Source: Pseudomonas psychrophila HA-4 (GTDB lineage Bacteria > Pseudomonadota > Gammaproteobacteria > Pseudomonadales > Pseudomonadaceae). From it: DNA of 64,000 nt. The notes below the pieces were generated by a model. It saw nothing but the letters and a program-made list of their open reading frames with translations. It was not told the origin of the DNA and searched no databases. Of this stretch, positions 36,436 to 44,608 are shown piece by piece. Each line of letters begins with the position of its first letter. Within the stretch, counting starts at the first letter, position 1. The stretch is from positions 62,001 through 126,000 of the forward strand of contig NZ_ALJC01000100.1 of NCBI RefSeq assembly GCF_000282975.1, written 5' to 3'. A program made the position numbers and the translations under genes.

Positions 36436-38087
36436 GCACGCAACCGCTGATTGATGTTCAAGACCTGCAGGTGCGCTTTGGCAGCCATGCAGCCCCGACC
36501 CTTAAGGGCGTTAGTTTTCAGCTGCACCGCGGCGAGTGCTTGGCGTTGGTGGGGGAATCTGGCTCGGGCAAGAGCGTGACCTCGCGTACGCTGGCCGGGC
36601 TAACGGGTGCTGGGGCGCAGGTGCAGGCCAGCCGCTTAGCGTTTGCCGGGCAAGATTTGCGTCAGTTTGATGAGCGCACGTGGCGCAAGGTGCGCGGTGC
36701 GCAGATTGGTTTTGTGATGCAGGACGCGCTGGGCTCGCTCGACCCATTGCGTCCGGTCGGCAAAGAAATTGCCGAGCCGTTGCACTTGCACACCGATCTG
36801 GATCGGGCGCAGCGCGAAGCCCGAGTCATTGAATTACTGCGCGCGGTGGGGGTGCCGGAGCCTGAATTGCGCGCGCGGCAATTTCCTTATCAACTGTCTG
36901 GCGGCTTGCGTCAGCGTGCGCTGATAGCCTCAGCCATTGCCTGTAACCCGCGTTTGCTGATTGCCGACGAACCGACCACCGCACTCGACACCACCGTGCA
37001 GGCGCAGGTGCTGGCCTTGCTTGAATCCCTGCGCGGGGAGAGCACCGCAATGTTGATCGTCAGCCATGACTTGGCCGTGGTCTCGCGGCTGGCCAATCGG
37101 GTGGCGGTGATGCACAACGGCATTATTGTCGAGCAAGGCAGCGTCGACGAGGTGCTGCACGATCCGCAGCATCCTTACACTCAATACCTGCTGCGCGCGG
37201 GCAGGGCGGTACACTTTCGCCGCACCCAAGGAGCGGCGCGCACGCCATTGGCCATTGTGCCGACGCAGGCAGAACACACCCCGCCCTTGTTGCAGGTCAA
37301 CGCGCTGAGCAAAGCCTTTAAGGGGCCGGATGGCACGTTGCGCACAGTGGTCAACCACGTGTCACTGCAACTGCGGCGTGGCAAAACCCTGGGCATCGTG
37401 GGCGAGTCCGGTTCGGGTAAAACCACCCTCACGCGCATGATCCTTGGTCTGGAAACCCCTGACAGCGGCGACATCCAGATCAAGGGGCAGCCGTGGTTGA
37501 GCTTGTCTGCCGTGGAAAAACGCCAACTGCGACGCAGCATTCAGGTGGTGTTTCAAGACCCGCTGAGTTCGTTTGACCCGCGCTACAACGTGCGCCGGGT
37601 GTTGAGCGAAGCACTGGAGGTGGCAGGCCATAAACGCAGTGAATGGGCCGCCCGTGCAGAAGAACTGCTGGCGTTGGTGCACCTGGATGCGGCCTTGCTG
37701 GAGCGTCGGCCTATCGAGTTGTCGGGCGGTCAGCGCCAGCGCATCGCCATTGCCCGAGCACTGGCGGCGCAGCCCCAGATTCTGGTCTGCGACGAGCCGG
37801 TCTCGGCGCTGGACGTGTCGGTGCAGGCGCAGATACTCGAACTGCTGGATGACCTCAAACAACGGCTGGGGTTGGCGTGCCTGTTCATCTCCCATGACCT
37901 TGGGGTGATCAACCATGTGAGCGACGACGTGCTGGTGATGAAGGATGGCGTGGCGGTCGAGAGCGGCCGCGTGCGCGATGTGTTCGACCACCCGCAACAT
38001 CCTTATACCCAGGCATTGCTGGAAGCCATCCCGCACCTGGAGAGCGGGCGCCGTATGTCGTTCGACTTTTTGAAGTTGGCGATTTGA
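36432..38087 (+). CDS. ABC transporter ATPase, fused DppD-DppF
   Basis: One 551-residue polypeptide holds two ATPase domains, as in GsiA/YejF-type importers. Domain 1: Walker A GESGSGKSV (about residues 41-49), signature LSGGLRQRALIA, Walker B LLIADEPTTALD. Domain 2: Walker A GESGSGKTTL (about 324-332), signature LSGGQRQRIAIA, Walker B ILVCDEPVSALD. Each is followed by the oligopeptide-binding C-terminal segment (HPYTQYLL and HPYTQALL). It would serve the two permeases in this cluster. Ten bases separate it from the MFS gene. Confidence 0.95.
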   Translation: MSTQPLIDVQDLQVRFGSHAAPTLKGVSFQLHRGECLALVGESGSGKSVTSRTLAGLTGAGAQVQASRLAFAGQDLRQFDERTWRKVRGAQIGFVMQDALGSLDPLRPVGKEIAEPLHLHTDLDRAQREARVIELLRAVGVPEPELRARQFPYQLSGGLRQRALIASAIACNPRLLIADEPTTALDTTVQAQVLALLESLRGESTAMLIVSHDLAVVSRLANRVAVMHNGIIVEQGSVDEVLHDPQHPYTQYLLRAGRAVHFRRTQGAARTPLAIVPTQAEHTPPLLQVNALSKAFKGPDGTLRTVVNHVSLQLRRGKTLGIVGESGSGKTTLTRMILGLETPDSGDIQIKGQPWLSLSAVEKRQLRRSIQVVFQDPLSSFDPRYNVRRVLSEALEVAGHKRSEWAARAEELLALVHLDAALLERRPIELSGGQRQRIAIARALAAQPQILVCDEPVSALDVSVQAQILELLDDLKQRLGLACLFISHDLGVINHVSDDVLVMKDGVAVESGRVRDVFDHPQHPYTQALLEAIPHLESGRRMSFDFLKLAI

Positions 38088-38097
38088 AGGGATCTGC

Positions 38098-39495
38098 GTG
38101 AAGGACTCACCACCACTGTCGCGTCGCGTGCCGATGATTATTGGCTGCGCGCTGTGCATGGAACTGATCGACTCGACGGTGGTAATGACCGCCTTGCCGC
38201 AAATGGCCAGCGACTTCGGCGCGCCTAGCATCCGCATGAACCTGGTGGTGTCTCTGTACATGCTGGCGGCAGCGCTGTGTGTGCCGGTCAGTGGCTGGGC
38301 CGCGGATCGCTTTGGCCCGCGTCGACTGTTTGTGGTGGCGATCATCTTGTTTATCGTCTCGTCGCTGGCGTGCGCAGCCTCAAGCTCACTGCTGCAACTG
38401 TGTCTGGCGCGCATGCTGCAAGGCGCAGCGGGGGCCATGATGGTGCCCGTGGGGCAAATGATTTTGCTGCGTTGGTCGCCGCGTGAAGACCTGTTGCGCA
38501 ATTTGTCGTACCTGACCATCCCGGCGTTGATCGGCCCCATGATCGGCCCGCCGTTGGGCGGGCTGATGGTGACCTACCTGTCGTGGCACTGGATTTTTTT
38601 GATCAATGTGCCCATTGGTCTGGTCGGTATCGTGCTGGTGCTGCGCCATGTACCGCATTACCCCGGTGTCCGTGAGCGGGGTCTAGACATGCGCGGGTTG
38701 GTGCTCAGTGCAATCGCCATGGCGGCGCTGGTGTTTGGCTTCGAAGCCCTCGGGCACGGCCTGCTGCCGCGACACTGGGTGGCTTTGATGGTCGGCGTCG
38801 GGGTGGTGTGTGGCGCGTTATACCTGCGTCATTCGCGACGTTACGCCGAGCCGTTGCTTGATCTGAAACTGCTGCGTATCCCCAGTTATGGCATCAGCTT
38901 TTGGGGCGGTAATCTGTTGCGACTGGGCACCTCGTCTTTACCGTTTTTACTGGTGCTGATGTTTCAACTGTGTTTTGGCCTGAGCCCCTTGCACGCCGGT
39001 CTGCTGACTCTGGCCGGGGGCGCAGGGGCTTTTCTGATGAAACTGCTGGCAGTGCGTGTGGTGCGCCGATTCGGCATCCGCCGCACGCTCATCACCAATG
39101 CCGTGCTCACCGGATTAACCTTGGCCGCCTGTGCCAGCTTCACCAGCACCACGCCCTACAGCGTGATCGTACTAATACTGTTTGGCAGTGCGGTGATTCG
39201 TTCGTTGCAGTACAGCACCCTTGGCGCCCTGACCTACGCGGATGTGCCCGCAGCACTCAGCAGCCGTGCCAGCAGCCTGTCAGCGGTGACCGTGCAATTG
39301 AGCATGAGTTTATCGGTAGGGTTGGTTGCGGCGTTGCTCGGGGTGTTGATGGACATACGTGGCCACGCCGTACCGCAGACCAGCGACGTCGCCTGGATGC
39401 TGGTGCTGTGTGGGTTGGCCTGCATGGCATCGGCGCTGGTGTTCCGCCGGTTGGCCGAGGACGCGGGCAATGCGGTGTATGCAGCGCGAACATGA
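38098..39495 (+). CDS. MFS transporter, EmrB/QacA-like (DHA2)
   Basis: The 465-residue protein has about fourteen hydrophobic helices. Helix 1 carries IIGCALCMELIDSTVVMTALPQM, the DHA2 drug/proton antiporter signature. Loop 2-3 has motif A as GWAADRFGPRRLFV, and motif C-like LIGPMIGPPLGGLM is in helix 5. Members export drugs or small metabolites using the proton gradient. It starts with GTG at 38098 behind GAAGGGA, 10 bases after the ABC ATPase stop, so it belongs to the same transcript. It probably exports a product or excess substrate of the pathway. It converges on the catalase-like gene with 16 bases between. Confidence 0.92.
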   Translation: MKDSPPLSRRVPMIIGCALCMELIDSTVVMTALPQMASDFGAPSIRMNLVVSLYMLAAALCVPVSGWAADRFGPRRLFVVAIILFIVSSLACAASSSLLQLCLARMLQGAAGAMMVPVGQMILLRWSPREDLLRNLSYLTIPALIGPMIGPPLGGLMVTYLSWHWIFLINVPIGLVGIVLVLRHVPHYPGVRERGLDMRGLVLSAIAMAALVFGFEALGHGLLPRHWVALMVGVGVVCGALYLRHSRRYAEPLLDLKLLRIPSYGISFWGGNLLRLGTSSLPFLLVLMFQLCFGLSPLHAGLLTLAGGAGAFLMKLLAVRVVRRFGIRRTLITNAVLTGLTLAACASFTSTTPYSVIVLILFGSAVIRSLQYSTLGALTYADVPAALSSRASSLSAVTVQLSMSLSVGLVAALLGVLMDIRGHAVPQTSDVAWMLVLCGLACMASALVFRRLAEDAGNAVYAART

Positions 39496-39511
39496 CATCC
39501 CTAGGTTGCGC

Positions 39512-40648
39512 TTATTGCTCGGCGTTGCGGCTGTGTCGGTATTGACTCACGGAGTCGTACACCGCTTTGCGCAGGCGGTTTATGCCGCCAAGCGGCCGGT
39601 GCTCTTCAATGCCATGCCACGGGCTGAACGAGAGGTTGTCACACGCTAGGTTCTGGCTTGGGGTGTCGAAGTCTTGTGGTTGTACGGTGATCCGCGCAAC
39701 CGTTTGGAACGGCGCATCTGACTCTTTCCATTCAATGCTGGTGTCTTCAATCGGCATAAAGCGATTGGCGTCTTGGCGCTGGATTTGCAGCACGAAACAC
39801 GCTGGCACCCGGTCTGTGGATAGCTGCTGGTTCAGTGCATTGCGAAGGAAGTTCGGCAGTTTTTGATTTTGCTCGGGCAGGGTGTACGCCGGGCAACTGT
39901 CCGGGTCGGGTGCCACGCGGAATTTTGCGTTGGCTGAGCCAAACTTATACGGCGATACCGAGAAGTAGGTGGTTTGCGTCGGGCTGGCCGGTGCAGGCGC
40001 CAAAGTGGCCAAGGCAATAAACAAGTGCCGCACTTGCCAAGTGTCCGGATTCCACGAGGGGAAGAAAGCCAGCACCTTTTTGCCGTCAGCCTGGGCGGCG
40101 ATGTTCTGGCGGTACTCGGCGACATCGCTGACGAAGAAGTTGGGATGGTTGAACATCACAAAATCCTGCTCGCCACGACCTTGCTGGCTCGCCAGCAACT
40201 GCGTCCCCGGCACGTCCTGCAACTTGATCGCCATGCCGCGCGCGTCACGGATGCTGTCGAACTGCGGGTAGGCATTGCCGTTTGACAGGCGCATCACCGC
40301 TTGCCAGGTTTTGCCGGGGCTGGCGAACACGCCTTGACGCAAGGCCGGGTCGAGGTCATCCAGCACCTGCACGTCGGCTTTGACGCAGCCATGGGCCTTG
40401 GCGTGGGCGTCGCGCAGGTAGCGGGTGTTTTCGCGGTGTTGGTCGACGATTTTGATCGCGGTTTGGATGGTGTCTTGAGTCATCGCGGCCTCATCTGCCG
40501 GGATCTGCTCCTGAGCTGACACCGGGCCGCGCTGCTGCCAGGCATACCAGCCTGTTGCCAGCGCCCAGCCGAGCAGTCCCAGTACGATTAGGGTCAGCAA
40601 CAGTTTGCTCAGCCAGGTACCGAGTCGAAGCCATAAAGTGGTCAGCAT
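39512..40648 (-). CDS. Membrane-anchored catalase-like haem protein
   Basis: The 378-residue protein has one N-terminal membrane helix (about residues 15-36) and then a small catalase-fold domain exposed to the periplasm. AKAHGCVKADVQV carries the distal histidine of the catalase family, GNAYPQFDSIRDARGMAIKLQDVPG the haem-cavity strand, and RLRKAVYDSVSQYR the R-x-x-x-Y of the proximal haem ligand. It resembles the SrpA-type catalase-related peroxidases, which lack the long catalase N-arm and C-terminal domain. No visible Shine-Dalgarno. It follows the di-haem cytochrome gene by 20 bases, so the two form an operon. Confidence 0.85.
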   Translation of the reverse strand: MLTTLWLRLGTWLSKLLLTLIVLGLLGWALATGWYAWQQRGPVSAQEQIPADEAAMTQDTIQTAIKIVDQHRENTRYLRDAHAKAHGCVKADVQVLDDLDPALRQGVFASPGKTWQAVMRLSNGNAYPQFDSIRDARGMAIKLQDVPGTQLLASQQGRGEQDFVMFNHPNFFVSDVAEYRQNIAAQADGKKVLAFFPSWNPDTWQVRHLFIALATLAPAPASPTQTTYFSVSPYKFGSANAKFRVAPDPDSCPAYTLPEQNQKLPNFLRNALNQQLSTDRVPACFVLQIQRQDANRFMPIEDTSIEWKESDAPFQTVARITVQPQDFDTPSQNLACDNLSFSPWHGIEEHRPLGGINRLRKAVYDSVSQYRHSRNAEQ

Positions 40649-40668
40649 GCAAACATCCTTTTAAACCA

Positions 40669-42483
40669 TTATTCGGTGGGCAACTGTTGTTCGAGTGGGC
40701 CGCCAAGCACTTTCAGGTACTCAAGCAGCGCCCAACGTTCTTCAGGCTGCAACTGGCGCCCGATGACGCCCTTGCCGAGGGGGCCGGCACGAAATTCATG
40801 GCCGCTGTTGTGGTTGCCGCTGATGCGCGTGTCGAGCACAAAACCGCCGTCAAAGGCGTCGGTGCGATAGCCCAAGTGGCGCGGGTCGTATTCAAAACTG
40901 CCGCGATAGAAGGTCTGGTCACGTTCTGATTGCGGCGAAAGCAGTTGATACAGCGTAGGTACCGAACCGTTGTGTAGGTAGGGCGCTGTGGCCCAGATCC
41001 CGTCCAGAGGTCGCGCTTTGTAAGCGCGTAACTCCATCACGCCAATCGGCAGGCCGTAGCCGTTGAGGCGCGCTTGTTCTTCAGGGCCGATATTGGCTTC
41101 TTTATACGCGTGCTTTTCGACAAAGGCGGTGACGTATGCCAAGCCTTTGGCCACCGACAGCTGGTGCATGTCCAGCGGCTGCTCACTTTTGGGGTACAAA
41201 TCCACGTTTAGGGTGGCGAGTTCGGCGGGGTCCCATTGCAGAGCGCTCAGGTCGTAACGGTTGTCGGCGATGTTATTGGCGGTGTTGGGATCGGTGCCGA
41301 TCACCTCGACCGGCAGCATGTTGAGTTGCTTGACCCTGCGTCCGTTCTCTTCAACCACCGCTGGCACGTGGCAAGCGGCACAGTTCTCGGTGAACAGTGC
41401 GCGGCCTTTGGCAGCTAGCGGGCGATCAATCGTGCCGAACAGGGCTTCGGGCCAGACGGGTGGCTTGAGCTTTTGCAGGGTTTCTTCGATCAGGTTCAAG
41501 TCGCGGACCCGAACACTCGATGGGTAACGGTCTTCGCCTTGCAGAGGCTGGCCATGGTTGTCGAAGAAGTTCAGGGTGGCGCCCACGCCCAGGGCTTCAC
41601 CGATATTGCGCGCCATGGGTTGTTGGGCCGAGCCGTTCCATTGCACCCAGTCGAACGTCCACATGTCCCACAGATGCGGGTAGTCCACCGGGGCGTTGGC
41701 GACCCGATAGTTGTCGGGTGAAATCGCGTCGCCAAAGCTGGCATTGGCAATTCGGCCGAACGCATCGGTGCGGCCCGGACCTTCCAGGGTGGGATACAGG
41801 CCGCGATGGGTGTCGTTCCAAGCCACCGCGAGGAAGGTGTCGAGCGAGGCCTTGAAGTCGTTGCGCAACTGTTGGTGCTGCGATTCGTACTTGTCGCCCA
41901 GTACGGTGCGGGCGAAACGCTCGAATTTCCAAGGGTTGTAATACGTGGCCGCGAGGCTGGCGACCAGCGCCTGACCAAAGCTGCCACCGCGCAGGGTCGG
42001 TACGCTTGACGGCAGCACGTGTTGCGCCGGGCCGCCGTCAATCCGTAGCGCTTGTCCTTTAAAGCGCAGTTCGCCGGTGTGGCAGGCCGCACAGGTGATG
42101 TCGAGGTACTCAACCTGGCTACCCGGGTTTTGATGGCGGGTGAAACCCACGGGCAAGTTGGCCGGGTTAGCTGCGCTGGCATGCTGTTTAGGGTCGATCA
42201 GAAAGCCAAAACGCGCCAGGTACTCAGGCGCGGCAAACGGTTGCTTTGAAAAAGGTAGCTCAAGGGCGCTGAACCAGTCGTAATGCAGGCCTTTCACTTG
42301 CGTGCCCTGAGGCGTGTAGTAATAGGTTTGCCGGTCGGACGGGCTCCATTGATCCAGATAGTGCAATTGCTGCGGGGGCACGTAGGCGGGTAGTTTTGGG
42401 TTGGCGATGAAATAAATAACGGTGCAAATCCCCAGTGCCAAAATTACGGCTAACCCTGCCAACACACGGTAAAACAAACGCAC
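40669..42483 (-). CDS. Di-haem cytochrome c, peroxidase/RoxA-like
   Basis: The 604-residue protein has an N-terminal membrane anchor or uncleaved signal (about residues 8-27) and two haem-c sites: CAACH at 131-135 (YLDITCAACHTGEL) and CAACH near residue 370 (ENCAACHVPAV). Two sites with a large first domain recall the di-haem peroxidase (MauG/CcpA) and RoxA rubber-oxygenase superfamily; its length is close to RoxA. Periplasmic side expected. It starts with GTG at 42483, with AAGGAG 7 bases upstream. It forms an operon with the catalase-like gene. Redox partner and substrate unknown. Confidence 0.87.
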   Translation of the reverse strand: MRLFYRVLAGLAVILALGICTVIYFIANPKLPAYVPPQQLHYLDQWSPSDRQTYYYTPQGTQVKGLHYDWFSALELPFSKQPFAAPEYLARFGFLIDPKQHASAANPANLPVGFTRHQNPGSQVEYLDITCAACHTGELRFKGQALRIDGGPAQHVLPSSVPTLRGGSFGQALVASLAATYYNPWKFERFARTVLGDKYESQHQQLRNDFKASLDTFLAVAWNDTHRGLYPTLEGPGRTDAFGRIANASFGDAISPDNYRVANAPVDYPHLWDMWTFDWVQWNGSAQQPMARNIGEALGVGATLNFFDNHGQPLQGEDRYPSSVRVRDLNLIEETLQKLKPPVWPEALFGTIDRPLAAKGRALFTENCAACHVPAVVEENGRRVKQLNMLPVEVIGTDPNTANNIADNRYDLSALQWDPAELATLNVDLYPKSEQPLDMHQLSVAKGLAYVTAFVEKHAYKEANIGPEEQARLNGYGLPIGVMELRAYKARPLDGIWATAPYLHNGSVPTLYQLLSPQSERDQTFYRGSFEYDPRHLGYRTDAFDGGFVLDTRISGNHNSGHEFRAGPLGKGVIGRQLQPEERWALLEYLKVLGGPLEQQLPTE

Positions 42484-42750
42484 AGTAACGCTCCTTGTAA
42501 GAATTTTTACAGCCTTATGCCTCAGGTAACGTCTAGCATCAAGTGGCTAGCGGTTTGTTCGGTAATGTGAGGTTCAGGTTTGACAGATTGCTTGAAGTGT
42601 TAGCAAAAGTTGCGGTAATTATGAATTGTGATTAGCCCGTGAACTTATCCGCGATTTGTCTCTCTCATGCCGGTAGCCATTGGTTGCGGCCGCCTGATAA
42701 GCTCGCGGCTTTATTCGATTGCCCATTTGGCGCATGAACAAGGAAATAGC

Positions 42751-43470
42751 ATGAAACAGCATCGGTTGGCGGCAGCTGTGGCTCTGGTAAGCCTGGTACT
42801 GGCGGGTTGCGATTCGCAGACCAGCGTAGAGCTGAAAACCCCGGCACAAAAAGCCTCTTACGGCATTGGCCTGAACATGGGCAAAAGCTTGGCTCAAGAA
42901 GGCATGGATGATCTGGATTCCAAAGCCGTAGCCCTGGGTATCGAAGATGCCGTTGGCAAAAAAGATCAAAAGCTTAAGGATGACGAGCTGATTGAAGCGT
43001 TCGCCGCCCTGCAAAAGCGCGCTGAAGAGCGTCTGGCTAAAATGAGCGACGAAGCCTCTGCCGCAGGTAAAAAATTCCTCGAAGAAAACGCCAAGAAAGC
43101 GGGCGTTGTCACCACCGCTTCTGGCCTGCAATACGAAGTGATTAAAAAGGCCGATGGTCCACAGCCAAAAGCAACCGACGTTGTGACTGTTCACTACGAA
43201 GGCAAGCTGATCGACGGTAAAGTGTTTGATAGCTCGGTAGAGCGTGGCAGCCCGATTGATCTGCCGGTGAGCGGTGTGATTCCGGGTTGGGTAGAAGGCC
43301 TGCAATTGATGCACGTAGGCGAGAAGTACAAACTGTACATCCCTAGCGAGCTGGCTTACGGCGCACAAAGCCCAAGCCCGTCGATCCCGGCCAACTCGGT
43401 GCTGGTATTCGACCTGGAACTGCTGGGCATCAAAGACCCTGCAAAACCTGAGCAAGACGCTGCTAAATAA
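42751..43470 (+). CDS. FKBP-type peptidyl-prolyl cis-trans isomerase lipoprotein
   Basis: The enzyme speeds proline isomerisation during protein folding in the envelope. The 239-residue product has a lipobox (LVLAGC, Cys20), an FkpA/FklB-type helical dimerisation domain (about 35-125, with KASYGIGLNMGKSLAQEG), and the FKBP domain (about 130-233) with VTVHYEGKLIDGKVFDSS, VIPGWVEGLQLMHVGEKY and IPSELAYGAQSPSPSIPANS, the canonical active site. AAGGA sits 7 bases before the ATG at 42751; the frame extends 28 codons upstream. Terminator-like hairpin follows at 43488. Confidence 0.95.
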   Translation: MKQHRLAAAVALVSLVLAGCDSQTSVELKTPAQKASYGIGLNMGKSLAQEGMDDLDSKAVALGIEDAVGKKDQKLKDDELIEAFAALQKRAEERLAKMSDEASAAGKKFLEENAKKAGVVTTASGLQYEVIKKADGPQPKATDVVTVHYEGKLIDGKVFDSSVERGSPIDLPVSGVIPGWVEGLQLMHVGEKYKLYIPSELAYGAQSPSPSIPANSVLVFDLELLGIKDPAKPEQDAAK

Positions 43471-43487
43471 GTAGCCTTTTGTAAGCA

Positions 43488-43513
43488 CAACGCCCCGTCT
43501 CGACGGGGCGTTG
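43488..43513 (+). terminator. Hairpin after the FKBP gene
   Basis: CAACGCCCCGTC pairs with GACGGGGCGTTG around a 2-base turn. It is followed by TCGTTTC, a poor T-run, so termination may be partial. Confidence 0.7.
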
Positions 43514-43883
43514 TCGTTTCTGGGGTTTAAATGGCGGTTTAAACCCAGGCTTGATCATCTGCAATTTCCCCCATCAGTCGCATTGGCTAGTAGCTGCGGG
43601 CCAGCAAGTCAATGAATTTATGGGTTTTTTTATGTGTGTAAAAAATGCCCGATCTGAGCGCAGCCCTTGCGGGCCGTGGCTTTCAGCGATGAAAATCAGC
43701 TCTGTTCACAAGGTTATCCACAATTTGTGTGGATAACATTTGTCGATTTTTGGGTTATTCGCAGCCGCTCAGCCGATGCAGCCTCGCAAAGATCAAAACC
43801 CCAGAGACCTTGGCTGCTGTTAGGATTAAGCTTCTAAGGAAAGTTCCGACTCGATCTGAATAAAAGTCTGACGGGGTTTAGCA
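43514..43883. promoter_or_regulatory. Gene-free region with an inverted pair of DnaA boxes
   Basis: TTATCCACA at 43714-43722 and TGTGGATAA at 43728-43736 are two perfect matches to the DnaA-box consensus, facing each other across 5 bases. CTGTTCACA at 43702-43710 is a possible weaker third box. The surroundings are AT-rich (ACATTTGTCGATTTTTGGG). It lies about 150 bases before the HTH gene. A 61-codon plus frame over this region (43551-43736) looks random. Confidence 0.7.
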
Positions 43884-44243
43884 ATGGATCTTCAAATTAT
43901 CAAGCGTGATGGTGAACCCGAATACGCGGTTCTCTCATGGGATAGCTACCAGGCGCTTCTTAAGGCCGCGGGTTTAAATGATCAGGTAGCTGCGCTTACG
44001 GCAACAACCACTCCTGAATCTGAGCGACAGCCGCCAGAGCCCGTGCAGGCATTGCCTGGGCTTGATCAGTTGCGCGGCTTACGCGAAGGCAAGGGATTGG
44101 CGCTAGAGGTGCTGGCGCGTACGGTAGGCATCAGCCCTTCGTACCTTGGAATGATCGAAACCGGCGAACGTCTGCCGGATCTTGCCATTCGCCGTAGCCT
44201 GGCTTGGGAGCTGGGTGTGGCGGGCTGGAGGGAAGCCTCATGA
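43884..44243 (+). CDS. Helix-turn-helix (Xre-type) regulator
   Basis: The 119-residue protein has a short N-terminal region with EYAVLSWDSYQALLKAAG, which resembles the antitoxin/DUF-type N-termini. A Cro/C1-like helix-turn-helix follows at about residues 60-115 (LDQLRGLREGKGLALEVLARTVGISPSYLGMIETGERLPDL). It probably binds DNA as a dimer. It overlaps the next gene by 4 bases (ATGA) and so is coupled to it. Function of the three-gene unit is unknown; these look like ordinary chromosomal genes rather than a toxin pair. Confidence 0.82.
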   Translation: MDLQIIKRDGEPEYAVLSWDSYQALLKAAGLNDQVAALTATTTPESERQPPEPVQALPGLDQLRGLREGKGLALEVLARTVGISPSYLGMIETGERLPDLAIRRSLAWELGVAGWREAS

Positions 44244-44608
44244 GCGTGCGCATCAGTCGCCAACACTGGGATGGGTTATTGGCTGAGCTTAATCAGGCGC
44301 GACGACAGCGCCATTTGCTAACGTATCGCGCGCTGCTGGAGCGTTTGCAGTTGCCCAGTCCGGCCATGCTGACCCTGACGTCTGCGCTGGAGCACTTGGC
44401 TGCTATGGATGCCAAGGCCGAGCAGCCATTGCGCAGTTCGCTGGTTATCAGTCAGGGGGCCAGCCGTTTGCCGCGTACTGGCTTTTTTGAATGTGTGGAG
44501 CGGTTGGGACGTTTTTCCGGGCCACCAGACGGTGTTGCGGCAGCATCGTGGCATGCCTCGGAGGTGGTTCGGGTGTTTGAACATGCCTACGAACATGAGG
44601 AGGCGTGA
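44240..44608 (+). CDS. Unknown helical protein, middle gene of HTH-Sel1 operon
   Basis: The 122-residue product starts MSVRISRQHWDGLLAELNQARR at the ATG overlapping the HTH stop codon. It looks like a small helical protein (LTYRALLERLQLPSPAMLTLTSALEHLAAMD) that resembles a DNA-associated or regulator-like subunit. The LPSPAMLTLTSALE stretch could form a helix-turn-helix, but I cannot assign a family. C-terminal half: GFFECVERLGRF and ASWHASEVVRVFEHAYEHEEA. The next gene starts immediately after its stop. Confidence 0.68.
   Translation: MSVRISRQHWDGLLAELNQARRQRHLLTYRALLERLQLPSPAMLTLTSALEHLAAMDAKAEQPLRSSLVISQGASRLPRTGFFECVERLGRFSGPPDGVAAASWHASEVVRVFEHAYEHEEA

Noticed and set aside
37362..38540. 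392-codon minus-strand frame
   Set aside because: It lies antisense to the ABC ATPase and MFS genes and starts without support.
42619..43488. 289-codon minus-strand frame
   Set aside because: It covers the FKBP gene in antisense; the FKBP frame has a lipobox, correct motifs and a ribosome-binding site.
43551..43736. 61-codon plus frame over the DnaA-box region
   Set aside because: Random-looking translation that ends at the DnaA-box palindrome; no ribosome-binding site.
43714..43736. Chromosomal replication origin
   Set aside because: Only two clear boxes are present, and none of the usual neighbours dnaA, dnaN or rpmH is in the window.
43884..44608. Toxin-antitoxin pair
   Set aside because: The HTH protein and the next product have no toxin-like features, and a third coupled gene with Sel1 repeats argues for an ordinary operon.
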